Source: a virus. Taken from it: 22,466 nt of DNA. Positions within the stretch are counted from its first letter, which is position 1. Each line of letters starts with the position of its first letter. This document shows, one piece after another, positions 12,045 through 19,096 of the stretch. The DNA is taken from the IMG/VR virus record IMGVR_UViG_3300030419_003948, positions 1 to 22,466 of that record. One strand, 5' to 3'. The position numbers and the translations under genes were made by a program. Under the pieces are notes generated by a model, which worked only from the letters and a program-made list of their open reading frames with translations, was not told the DNA's origin and searched no databases.

Positions 12045-12098
12045 TGGATAGTTTTCTACAAAACTTTTTTAATGTTCTTAATGGCACTATCCAAGCCA
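12045..12098 (-). promoter_or_regulatory. Leader RNA element C (hairpin plus distal complementary arm)
   Basis: On the minus strand TGGC-TTGGATAGT-GCCA (12098-12082) forms a 4-bp hairpin with a 9-nt loop; the loop segment TGGATAGT pairs perfectly with ACTATCCA (12052-12045). Compared with copies A and B the loop G is A and the distal C is T, a compensatory change. The SD of the 12011 gene is about 18 nt further. Confidence 0.6.
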
Positions 12099-12154
12099 AG
12101 TTAAAACCATGCACATAGTGACGAAATTAACCGAACATTATCTTTATATTATGT

Positions 12155-12178
12155 TTGCAATTATTACAATAGTATATT
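12155..12178 (+). promoter_or_regulatory. Dyad operator/promoter copy 4
   Basis: TTGCAA-TTA-TTACAA (12155-12169), 3 bp, TATATT (12173-12178). It lies 36 bp before the DUF2958 ATG at 12214, whose SD is AGGAG. Confidence 0.6.
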
Positions 12179-12213
12179 ACCAATAATTATTAATTAAATA
12201 TAGGAGATATACT

Positions 12214-12525
12214 ATGCAATTAATGACAAAAGAAATAGAGAAAAAAGCTTTGAAATTTCCTTTACAATCACAAGACGGAAAAGGGGAAGAAGCCGAAATT
12301 ATTGTCAAGTTCTTTGATCCTACTGGCTCTTGGACTTGGTACGCAACAGAATACAGCCCAGAAGATAAAACATTTTTTGGATATGTTTCTGGTTTTGAGA
12401 ATGAAATAGGTTACTTCTCATTAGAAGAACTTCAAAGTATCAAAGGTCGTTTTGGTCTAGGTATTGAGAGAGATAGAAGCTTTTTAAATAAAAAGGTAAA
12501 AGATATACCAGAACACCATAGATAA
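12214..12525 (+). CDS. DUF2958 family protein
   Basis: A 103-aa protein that matches DUF2958 throughout: LMTKEIEKKAL near the start, then AEIIVKFFDPTGSWTWYATE (about 27-46), FFGYVSGFENEIGYFSLEEL (about 55-74) and a final LGIERDRSF. DUF2958 proteins are single-domain proteins of phages, plasmids and integrative elements; function is not established. AGGAGATAT precedes the ATG. It is the only rightward gene between leader element C and the terminase block and probably has its own promoter, operator copy 4. It ends at the bidirectional terminator 12533-12551. Confidence 0.9.
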   Translation: MQLMTKEIEKKALKFPLQSQDGKGEEAEIIVKFFDPTGSWTWYATEYSPEDKTFFGYVSGFENEIGYFSLEELQSIKGRFGLGIERDRSFLNKKVKDIPEHHR

Positions 12526-12559
12526 AAAAAAAGGGCGAGTAAATCTCGCCCTATTTAAT
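12524..12559 (-). terminator. Bidirectional terminator between convergent genes
   Basis: GGGCGAG-TAAAT-CTCGCCC (12533-12551) with a T-rich tail of nine T on the minus strand; the plus-strand tail TATTTAATTAT is weaker. It can end both the DUF2958 and the 12575-12757 transcripts. Confidence 0.85.
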
Positions 12560-12574
12560 TATATAATAATTAAA

Positions 12575-12757
12575 CTATTTAACCATAGCTAGAAAATCTT
12601 TCTTTGCTTTTTGAACTTCTTCATTACTCATCAGCATTAATCTTCTAATGGCTTCAATTCGTTGATCTTCATTTAAATGAGGTTTCATTAATCCAAATAA
12701 GTATTTGTGTAATGAACTTCTAAACAGATCAATTTTTACTTTCTTTGTTTTATTCAT
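12575..12757 (-). CDS. Small basic hypothetical protein (60 aa)
   Basis: A Lys-rich N-terminus (MNKTKKVKIDLFRSSLHKYL) and two helical segments (NEDQRIEAIRRLMLMS, EEVQKAKKDFLAMV). AGGAA-like sequence lies in the leader but no strong SD. Operator copy 5 is 22 bp upstream, so this gene may be a target as well as the rightward leader. Unknown function. Confidence 0.55.
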   Translation of the reverse strand: MNKTKKVKIDLFRSSLHKYLFGLMKPHLNEDQRIEAIRRLMLMSNEEVQKAKKDFLAMVK

Positions 12758-12778
12758 GATTAGATCATTAAAGGAAGT

Positions 12779-12802
12779 TTGAAAACATTACAATAGTAAT
12801 AA
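12779..12802 (+). promoter_or_regulatory. Dyad operator/promoter copy 5
   Basis: TTGAAA-ACA-TTACAA (12779-12793), 3 bp, TAATAA (12797-12802) on the plus strand. The rightward product would meet the terminator hairpin at 12840-12865 before reaching the terminase genes; leftward it faces the 12757 gene. Confidence 0.5.
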
Positions 12803-12839
12803 TTTACTAAATTACATATTTAGCAGAATACAGCCAAAA

Positions 12840-12865
12840 ACAGCTAAAAATAAGCTGTCTTTTTT
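12840..12865 (+). terminator. Intrinsic terminator/attenuator before the terminase small subunit
   Basis: ACAGCT-AAAAATA-AGCTGT followed by C and six T; A-run upstream and T-run downstream extend the stem with one bulge. It lies between operator copy 5 and the 12937 gene, so transcripts from copy 5 would end or attenuate here. Confidence 0.65.
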
Positions 12866-12936
12866 AAGGCAATATTTGGCAGATTTAAGCCAATAAATAG
12901 ACATTTAACCAATAACAAGAATACACATAAAAAACT

Positions 12937-13461
12937 ATGACAAGAAAAACAGCAATAACACCAGAACAAGCCATGTCTCATTATATTCAAATGGGTCAAA
13001 GTAGGACATTGAACAGGTTACACAAAATTCTTAACAAAGCAGTATCTTACGATAGTCTACGAAGGTGGTGTCATCAAGGTAACTGGGTAGAGAAAGCAAA
13101 GGCAACAGATCGCAAAACTACCGAGATAATGACCGAAAAACATGCAATAGAACTAGCTGAAAGAACTTTTAATGAGATAGAAGAGTTAAAAGGCATTAAC
13201 AAACAACTATTGTTCAAAGTGTCAAAAGAGTTAGAAAAGATTAATTATGATCTAAAGGCAGAACAAATCAAATCATTGGGAGATCTTGCCTTGTCTGTGT
13301 CCAAGCAGATCCAACTGCTGTCTGGTGGTGTTGATAGCAGACATGAGGTTACTAACATAGAAAGTTTAAATAAGAATGAATTACAAACAATGATCCAAAC
13401 CCTAACGCATGAGCTAGGGCTCGATCTTGGTGGTGTCAGTAATGCCAAGAAAGTAAATTGA
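12937..13461 (+). CDS. terS: Terminase small subunit, predicted
   Basis: A 174-aa protein located two genes before the large terminase. Residues 5-60 contain a helix-turn-helix-like segment: TPEQAMSHYIQMGQSRTLNR, then KAVSYDSLRRWCHQGNWVEKA, the typical HTH/W pattern of small terminase subunits that recognise pac or cos DNA. The rest (60-160) is helical (AIELAERTFNEIEELKGINK, then LAEQIKSLGDLALSVSKQIQLL-type region), matching the oligomerisation domain. There is no Shine-Dalgarno before the ATG (ACATAAAAAACT). It could be leaderless or use weak initiation. Assignment rests on HTH shape, size and position; moderate certainty. Confidence 0.65.
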   Translation: MTRKTAITPEQAMSHYIQMGQSRTLNRLHKILNKAVSYDSLRRWCHQGNWVEKAKATDRKTTEIMTEKHAIELAERTFNEIEELKGINKQLLFKVSKELEKINYDLKAEQIKSLGDLALSVSKQIQLLSGGVDSRHEVTNIESLNKNELQTMIQTLTHELGLDLGGVSNAKKVN

Positions 13462-13611
13462 TTAATATTAAAAGAAAAAGAAAAGCTGGATTGAATAGAG
13501 ACCCAGCGAGACAAAAACAATAAGTCAGACCCCACCCAGCCACTTTTTCATTGATCATAACATCCATATAGGCCATCTCAAGATATTTTAATACATATAT
13601 AGATATACCCC

Positions 13612-13639
13612 TTGACTTTTTATTTCAAAGGTCTATATT
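13612..13639 (+). promoter_or_regulatory. Sigma70-like promoter for the Hsp20-terminase-head operon
   Basis: TTGACT (13612-13617), 16-bp spacer, TATATT (13634-13639). The start would be near 13647, giving a leader of about 85 nt to the Hsp20 ATG at 13732. It is the best promoter in the right half and probably drives the late head genes. Confidence 0.6.
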
Positions 13640-13662
13640 TTTATATATATTTTTCCAGTTTG

Positions 13663-13707
13663 CACCAATGTGGTGTAATAACCCGTGCCATTCAGGACGG
13701 GATTTTT
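13663..13707 (+). promoter_or_regulatory. Two leader hairpins, second terminator-like, upstream of Hsp20
   Basis: CACCA-ATG-TGGTG (13663-13675) then CCCGT-N10-ACGGG (13682-13701) followed by ATTTTT (13702-13707). The second is a terminator-like hairpin inside the leader of the late transcript, followed by AGGAG and the Hsp20 ATG. It may attenuate transcription or simply be a structured leader. Confidence 0.5.
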
Positions 13708-13731
13708 AACTTGCTACGACAGGAGTAACAA

Positions 13732-14148
13732 ATGAACGAGCTAATGACGTTGTCAAACCGCTTGACCCCAAGCCTATTCAGGCAAATGGTAATCGGTTTT
13801 GACGATTTTTTTAACGACATCCACAACGTGGACAAAACATACCCACCCTATAATATCCAAAAGACAGGGGAAGACATCTATACGCTGGAAATGGCGATAG
13901 CTGGATTTAAAAAATCCGATATCAAAGTGAACGTAGAGAATAATATCCTCAAGATTACAGGGGAACAAAAGAAGAACGACAATGACTATATCCATAAAGG
14001 TATGGCAACTCGTAACTTTATAAGGTCTTTTTCTCTGGCTCGACACATAGAGGTCGAGGAAGCGAAGATGGAGGACGGTCTTTTAAAAATAAAGATCATT
14101 CGCAATCTTCCAAAAGAGCTAAGACCAAAGGAAATTAAAATCGTATAA
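13732..14148 (+). CDS. Small heat-shock protein (Hsp20/alpha-crystallin family)
   Basis: A 138-aa protein with ACAGGAG before the ATG. The N-terminus ends in FDDFF (22-27), as in IbpA-type proteins. The alpha-crystallin domain spans about 38-125: YPPYNIQKTGEDIYTLEMAI, AGF, the strand KVNVENNILKITGEQ, and the hallmark GLLKIKI (116-122). The C-terminal extension has the IxI motif (IKI, 135-137) needed for oligomer contacts. It binds unfolding proteins, preventing aggregation, without ATP. It lies between the terminase genes, with its stop overlapping the large-terminase ATG (TAATG), so expression is coupled with DNA packaging genes. Such Hsp20 genes occur in T4-like cyanophages. Confidence 0.93.
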   Translation: MNELMTLSNRLTPSLFRQMVIGFDDFFNDIHNVDKTYPPYNIQKTGEDIYTLEMAIAGFKKSDIKVNVENNILKITGEQKKNDNDYIHKGMATRNFIRSFSLARHIEVEEAKMEDGLLKIKIIRNLPKELRPKEIKIV

Positions 14149-15626
14149 TGGAGCAAGTCCAGATTAATAAATCCGAAAAATTTATCGCCTTACAAAAGGC
14201 GATAAAGCGTTTAGGAGATCTGGAACAAACCCAAAGGGCACATGATTCTTTACTGGAATATGCTAAAGTTCAAATGCCCGGCTATATGTCGCCAAGCCAT
14301 ATAAAGCTCTTAGCATCAAAGCTAGAAGCCGTAGAAAGAGGAGAGATTAAACGACTAGCTATATTCATGCCCCCAAGGCACGGAAAAAGCCAGTTGACAT
14401 CGCAATTCTTTCCATCATGGTTTATCGGCAGAAATCCATCGAAGTATGTAATAGCAACAACATACTCACAGGATTTAGCAGACGATTTTGGTCGATCAGT
14501 CAGAAACCAAATCTTAGATGAAAATTTTAAGAAAACTTTTCCAGAATGTATCTTGTCAAAGGATTCAACATCTGTTAAAAGGTTTCATACTGACCTAGGA
14601 GGTGTGTACTACGCTGTTGGTGCAGGGGGTGCAATAACGGGTAGAGGTGCACACCTTCTTTTAATTGATGATCCTATCAAGGGACGGGAAGAGGCAGACT
14701 CCGATGCAATGAGAGAAAATCTCATCAACTGGTATAAGTCAACCGCCTATTCACGTTTACAACCCGGAGGATCAATTATTCTTATCCAGACACGTTGGCA
14801 TGAGGATGATCTTGCAGGATGGATTCTAAAAGAAACAAAACATGAACCGTGGGAAGTCATAGAGTTTCCAGCCGTATTGGACGATAAAGCAGCCAAGATT
14901 CTAAAAAGAAAAAAAGGCGAAGCATTATGGCCCGAAGCATACGGAATGGACAGATTAGAGGAAATACAAAAGACTGCAGGAAGCCGTGAATGGAATGCCT
15001 TGTATATGCAGCGACCTGCTGCTGAAGAAGGTAATATTATTAAGCGGTGGTGGTGGAAACAATGGGAACACAACGAACCACCAGAATGTCAGTATATATT
15101 ACAATCATGGGATACAGCCTATACCACAAATGATAAAAGCGATTATTCCGCTTGTACCACTTGGGGTATATTTGAGGATAAACAAAACATAACAAATGCT
15201 GTTCTTATTTCAGCACAAAGAGATAGATGGGCATTTCCTGATTTAAAATCAAAAGCTGTAGAGTTCTATAATAATTATCAGCCTGATGTTATTCTAGTGG
15301 AAGCGAAAGCATCGGGATGGTCACTCATACAGGAATTACAACGAGCAGGGTTGCCGATTACACCGTACAACCCGAAGAAGATGGATAAAAGAGCAAGAGC
15401 TCATGCCGTCACACCCATATTTGAAGCAGGGCGTGTATGGTTTCCAAAAGGAAAATGGTGGGCAGAAGATGTTATTAATCAATGTGCACAGTTTCCAACA
15501 TCAAACTACGATGACTTTGTAGATTCAACTACACAGGCATTACTAAGATTAAGACAAGGATTTTTTGTAACACACCCACAGGATGTTCCATTTGAACCAT
15601 CCAAGCCAAGTGGAAGTTACTGGTAA
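14148..15626 (+). CDS. terL: Terminase large subunit
   Basis: A 492-aa packaging motor. ATPase domain: PPRHGKS (75-81, Walker A type), ATTYSQDLADDF (103-114), LLLIDDP (170-176, Walker B) and IQTRWHEDDLAGW (213-225, coupling motif). Nuclease domain: LQSWDTAY (319-326; D322), ILVEAKASG (382-390; E385) and YDDFVDSTTQA (454-464; D455/D456 or D459), the acidic triad of RNaseH-like terminase nucleases. The protein translocates DNA into the procapsid and cuts concatemers. It overlaps the Hsp20 stop by one base; the portal follows after a small acidic gene. Confidence 0.97.
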   Translation: MEQVQINKSEKFIALQKAIKRLGDLEQTQRAHDSLLEYAKVQMPGYMSPSHIKLLASKLEAVERGEIKRLAIFMPPRHGKSQLTSQFFPSWFIGRNPSKYVIATTYSQDLADDFGRSVRNQILDENFKKTFPECILSKDSTSVKRFHTDLGGVYYAVGAGGAITGRGAHLLLIDDPIKGREEADSDAMRENLINWYKSTAYSRLQPGGSIILIQTRWHEDDLAGWILKETKHEPWEVIEFPAVLDDKAAKILKRKKGEALWPEAYGMDRLEEIQKTAGSREWNALYMQRPAAEEGNIIKRWWWKQWEHNEPPECQYILQSWDTAYTTNDKSDYSACTTWGIFEDKQNITNAVLISAQRDRWAFPDLKSKAVEFYNNYQPDVILVEAKASGWSLIQELQRAGLPITPYNPKKMDKRARAHAVTPIFEAGRVWFPKGKWWAEDVINQCAQFPTSNYDDFVDSTTQALLRLRQGFFVTHPQDVPFEPSKPSGSYW

Positions 15627-15638
15627 TAGGAGAAAAAA

Positions 15639-15788
15639 ATGGCAAAAAAAATTTTAGAAAAAATACAGAAAAAACTTGATAGGCTTGATGCCCTTCATGA
15701 AAAAGAAGAAGTTATCATTAGTGACATCAAGGAAATGATAGAGGAAGATCTTGAAGAGGATTTTGATGATGACGAGGATGAGGAATAA
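15639..15788 (+). CDS. Small acidic coiled-coil protein (49 aa)
   Basis: ATG at 15639 with TAGGAG upstream; 49 codons. The N-terminal half is a Lys-rich amphipathic helix (MAKKILEKIQKKLDRLDALH) and the C-terminal half is strongly acidic (EEDLEEDFDDDEDEE). It fits between terminase and portal, where such charged helical peptides are common. It may be a coiled-coil scaffold or regulator. Its stop is 5 bp before the portal start. Confidence 0.65.
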   Translation: MAKKILEKIQKKLDRLDALHEKEEVIISDIKEMIEEDLEEDFDDDEDEE

Positions 15789-15793
15789 ATAAA

Positions 15794-18271
15794 GTGGCTA
15801 GAGAAAAAACATCAGAATTTAATCAAATGGTTTCTCGTGAATCTGTCGATGTGCAGATGCCTGACGAAAAAGAACCAGAGATTAGAAAAACAAAACATAA
15901 TGATAATCTTGCAGAAAAGATTGATGATGATTTGTTAGATGATTTAGCAAGTGATTTAATTGATAAATATGAATCGGATAAAAGAAGCAGAAGCGATTGG
16001 GAAGAAACTATTAGAAAAGGTATTGAACTTTTAGGATTAAAATTAGAAGAAACAACAAAACCATTTCCGGGTGCTTGTGCAGCACATCATCCTTTAATGG
16101 TAGAAGCTGCTGTTCAATTTCAATCACAAGCAATTAAAGAATTATTCCCAGCTAATGGGCCTGTACAAACAAAAGTTTTAGGAGACTATACAGAAGAAAA
16201 AGTAAAACAAGCATACCGTGTTAAAGAATTTATGAATTATCAAATTACGGATAAGATGGAAGAATTCTTTGATGACTTAGATCAAATGCTTTTTTATCTT
16301 CCAATAGTTGGTTCATGCTTTAAAAAGATTTATTATGATGAAACATTAAAAAGACCGGTAGCACGATTTATTCCTGTAGAAGATTTTGTTATATCTTATG
16401 ATACACCAGACCTTCGTACATCAGGACGATATACGCATGTTATTCGTATAGAAGAAAATGAATTATTAAAAAGACAAGTTACAGGATTTTATGCTGAAAT
16501 GGATATGGAAGAAGATCCTGATCCAAGTGCAAACAAAGGCGATATTGCAGAAAAGTTAGAACAAGTTCAAGGAAGAAGCAGAGACATTGGAAGTAAAGAT
16601 AGAATATATACTTTACTTGAAATGCATATTGATATGGATTTGGATGACTTCAGAGATGAAGATGGTATAGCTGTTCCTTACATTATTACAATTTGTCTTG
16701 ATACAAAAAGAATTTTATCAATTAGAAGAAATTACAATGAAGAAGATGATACAAAAAAACGCATACAACATTTTGTTCATTATAAATTCTTACCGGGATT
16801 TGGGTTTTATGGTTTAGGATATGTTCACCTCCTAGGCAACTTGCAAAAATCAGCAACAACTGTTCTACGTTCTATTATTGATGCTGGTCAGTTTGCTAAT
16901 CTTCCTGCTGGATTTAAAGCAAGAGGAATGCGAATTGAAGGAGGCGATCAACCAATAGGATTTGGTGAATTTAAAGATGTTGAAGGATACGGAGATGATA
17001 TAAAAAAATCTGTTGTTCCTTTACCATTTAAAGAACCATCACAAGTTTTAACTCAATTATTGGGTTCAATGACGGATGAAGGAAGAAGACTTGCTGCTAT
17101 TACTGATCTTCAAACAGGAGATGGTAATACACAAGCTCCTGTAGGCACAACTGTTGCTTTATTGGAGCAAGGTACAAAAGTTATGTCTTCTATCCATAAA
17201 CGATTGCACAATTCACAAAAAGAAGAATTAAAAGTATTATCAAGAATTAATGCTGAATCACTTCCTGATTATTATCCTTATGATGTATCAGGTGTAAGTC
17301 GTTTTGTTTTCAAAAAAGATTTTGACGGAAGAGTGGATGTTCTTCCTGTTTCTGATCCAAATATTTTTTCTACAGCACAAAGAGTTATTTTGGCACAAAC
17401 ACAATTACAAATGGCACAATCTGCACCGCAAATACATGATTTGCGTGAAGCATACAAAAGAATGTATGATGCATTAAATGTTCCTAATGTAGAAGATATT
17501 TTAATGCCAGAAATGGGTGATAAGCCAAAAGATCCAGCAACAGAAAATTATGCAATGTTACAGACACGACCTGTTAAGGCGTATCCGTGGCAAGACCATG
17601 AAGCACATGTGGCTGTGCATCAGGCATTTATGATGGATCCATCAAATGTTCCACCATCACAAAATCCACAGCAACAACAACAAATGCAAATGGCAATGCA
17701 ACAAATGATTACTGCTCATATTGCAGAACATAAAGCTCATTTATACAGACAAATGATTGAGCAGGAAAGTGGAGCTGAACTTCCAACACCGCCAGAATAT
17801 ACTCGTGAAAATATGGCGAAGGATGATGGATATGAATCTCTTGATCCTGATGTAGAAAATCAAGTAGCTAGAGCTCAAGCCCAAGCTGCTCAAATTATTT
17901 CACAAAGAAATCAAGCGTTGATACAAGCACAACAAAATCAACAAATGAATCAAGATCCTCGTATTCAAATTATGAAGGAAGATTTAAGACTTAGAGAACA
18001 AGAACAAATGGCGAACGTTCAAAATGATCAACAACGAAATATTCTTAAAGCAGAAGAAATTCGCTTGAAAGAATCAGAGCAACGCAATCAGGATGAAATT
18101 GATATTATGAAAATTAATACTGATAAAGAAATTGCATTGCAAAAAATGGCTGTTGATTCTAGTACAAAAACAAGAGCTATGCGTTCACAAGAAGTACGAG
18201 ATGCCTCAAGGGCAAAATCAAATGAACGAATAGCGAACAAAAGGGAGAAAACCGATGGGAAAGAAAAATAA
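15794..18271 (+). CDS. Portal protein (large, head-tail connector)
   Basis: An 825-aa protein starting with GTG; GAGGA in the end of the upstream gene serves as its SD. Its length, the position after terL and the residue run with GELLGLKLEETTKPFPGACAAHHPLM-type region (about 75-100), FFDDLDQMLFYLPIVGS, VARFIPVEDFVI and KFLPGFGFYGLGYVHL (about 329-344) are of the P22-like large portal type in podovirus- and siphovirus-like marine phages. The last 250 residues are Gln-rich and charged (QNPQQQQQMQMAM at about 618-630, then long coiled-coil helices), as in the barrel and tail of P22 gp1-like portals. It forms the ring through which DNA enters. No Walker motifs. Its end overlaps the next gene by 17 bp. 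Confidence 0.88.
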   Translation: MAREKTSEFNQMVSRESVDVQMPDEKEPEIRKTKHNDNLAEKIDDDLLDDLASDLIDKYESDKRSRSDWEETIRKGIELLGLKLEETTKPFPGACAAHHPLMVEAAVQFQSQAIKELFPANGPVQTKVLGDYTEEKVKQAYRVKEFMNYQITDKMEEFFDDLDQMLFYLPIVGSCFKKIYYDETLKRPVARFIPVEDFVISYDTPDLRTSGRYTHVIRIEENELLKRQVTGFYAEMDMEEDPDPSANKGDIAEKLEQVQGRSRDIGSKDRIYTLLEMHIDMDLDDFRDEDGIAVPYIITICLDTKRILSIRRNYNEEDDTKKRIQHFVHYKFLPGFGFYGLGYVHLLGNLQKSATTVLRSIIDAGQFANLPAGFKARGMRIEGGDQPIGFGEFKDVEGYGDDIKKSVVPLPFKEPSQVLTQLLGSMTDEGRRLAAITDLQTGDGNTQAPVGTTVALLEQGTKVMSSIHKRLHNSQKEELKVLSRINAESLPDYYPYDVSGVSRFVFKKDFDGRVDVLPVSDPNIFSTAQRVILAQTQLQMAQSAPQIHDLREAYKRMYDALNVPNVEDILMPEMGDKPKDPATENYAMLQTRPVKAYPWQDHEAHVAVHQAFMMDPSNVPPSQNPQQQQQMQMAMQQMITAHIAEHKAHLYRQMIEQESGAELPTPPEYTRENMAKDDGYESLDPDVENQVARAQAQAAQIISQRNQALIQAQQNQQMNQDPRIQIMKEDLRLREQEQMANVQNDQQRNILKAEEIRLKESEQRNQDEIDIMKINTDKEIALQKMAVDSSTKTRAMRSQEVRDASRAKSNERIANKREKTDGKEK

Positions 18272-18500
18272 AGAAAAAATAGAAGTTAATAAAGAACTTT
18301 GGATGATGGATGATAAAATTTATGAAACAGATCTTGATATTATGAAAGATATGGAAAGAACTCCAGAACAAGCAATGATGGGTGGAGGTAAAGTAATGCG
18401 TTATTTTCATGGCGGAGGAGTTTTACCTTTAGATAATAAACATCAAGGACAATATGATATTCAAGTAAAAAAAATAAAAGGAAAAGGTAAAGTCCTATAG
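18255..18500 (+). CDS. Hypothetical protein (81 aa) in head module
   Basis: The frame starts within the portal end; AAGGGAGAAAACCG precedes the ATG. Lys-rich at both ends with an acidic helical centre (NKELWMMDDKIYETDLDIMK) and a Gly-rich middle (MMGGGKVMRYFHGGGVLPL). The Gly/His patch is reminiscent of small structural proteins between portal and scaffold of marine phages. No function can be assigned. Its stop overlaps the next GTG start. Confidence 0.6.
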   Translation: MGKKNKEKIEVNKELWMMDDKIYETDLDIMKDMERTPEQAMMGGGKVMRYFHGGGVLPLDNKHQGQYDIQVKKIKGKGKVL

Positions 18501-18694
18501 TGGATGTAGTTAAATTTATAAAGTTTTTAAAAACAAAAGTAGAGAGGGAACGAGAGTTAATATCAGATTCTCTTGTTGATGGTCGTATTCCAAAAGAAGA
18601 TTACGAAAAAACTGTTGGCAAGGCTTCTGGTTTAAAAATGTGTTTGGATTTAATAAGGGAAAGTTCAAAAAATTTAGAGGAGAATGATGACTGA
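18500..18694 (+). CDS. Small head-module protein (64 aa)
   Basis: GTG start at 18500 overlaps the previous TAG. The product is helical and charged (VKFIKFLKTKVERERELISD, then RIPKEDYEKTVGKASGLKMC). The shape recalls small helical proteins found before scaffold genes. The end overlaps the GroES-like gene start by 11 bp. Function unknown. Confidence 0.6.
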   Translation: MDVVKFIKFLKTKVERERELISDSLVDGRIPKEDYEKTVGKASGLKMCLDLIRESSKNLEENDD

Positions 18695-19043
18695 ATTTTC
18701 GCTAGTTGAAAAAGAATTAAAAGATAAAAAACATCCTGTGGCTGTTGGTCACAGAATTTTAGTAAAAACATTAGATGTCGCAGACAGAACGAATAAAGGA
18801 ATTTATTTGCCCGGAAAAGCTGTTGAAGATCATCGTGCTGTTGCATCCATTGGAAAAATAATCCAGATGGGTGAAGACGCATATAACAGAGATGATATGT
18901 CAAAGCCTTGGGCAAAAGTAGGAGATTACGTTATGTTCGGAAAATATGCTGGACACCGTTTTAAATATGGTGATGCAGAATTACGAATAATGAACGATGA
19001 CGAGATTCTGGCATTTGTGCCAGATGTTAAAAGTGTAAGTTAA
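18684..19043 (+). CDS. GroES-like co-chaperonin
   Basis: A 119-aa protein (ATGATG at 18684 with GAGGAG just upstream; either ATG may serve). It follows the Cpn10 plan: PVAVGHRILVKTL (18-30), a mobile-loop region RTNKGIYLPGKA (35-46), ASIGKIIQMGEDAY (54-67), KVGDYVMFGKYAGHRFKYGD (79-98) and ELRIMNDDEILAFV (99-112). The mobile loop is where GroES contacts GroEL. With no GroEL in view it probably caps the host chaperonin, as T4 gp31 does, to help fold the capsid protein encoded downstream. It is longer than host GroES (about 95 aa) because of an N-terminal extension. The gene sits among head genes, so expression is late. Confidence 0.93.
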   Translation: MMTEFSLVEKELKDKKHPVAVGHRILVKTLDVADRTNKGIYLPGKAVEDHRAVASIGKIIQMGEDAYNRDDMSKPWAKVGDYVMFGKYAGHRFKYGDAELRIMNDDEILAFVPDVKSVS

Positions 19044-19076
19044 CTGCACTTTTTTTTAACCGTAGCAATAGCTACG
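19029..19076 (+). terminator. Weak terminator-like hairpin plus leader hairpin before the scaffold gene
   Basis: AAAAGTG-N11-CACTTTT followed by T8 (19029-19057) covers the end of the GroES-like gene; its stem is AT-rich so termination would be partial. A second hairpin CGTAGC-AATA-GCTACG (19061-19076) follows, then TTTGGAG and the scaffold ATG. It may reduce readthrough or protect the 5' end of a processed scaffold-capsid mRNA. Confidence 0.4.
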
Positions 19077-19096
19077 CAATCTTTGGAGAAAAACCA

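Noticed and set aside
2894-12098. TGGCAC-N7-GC sequences on the plus strand resembling sigma54 -24/-12 promoters
   Set aside because: The three copies do have GG and GC at 10-bp spacing, but the -12 TTGC is AAGC, and the change in copy C is matched in the complementary arm, which points to RNA pairing. Some marine hosts such as SAR11 also lack sigma54, though the host here is unknown.
13245-13535. Minus-strand open frame opposite the terminase small subunit, and similar antisense frames in the head genes (14747-15073, 18601-18915, 19056-19483, 20789-20983)
   Set aside because: They are antisense shadows of well-supported genes without binding sites or motifs.
13682-13707. Glutamine (glnA/downstream-peptide) riboswitch
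   Set aside because: GGACGG is present by chance; the required GGACGGAAGUAGG and GUUCA-CC contexts are absent.
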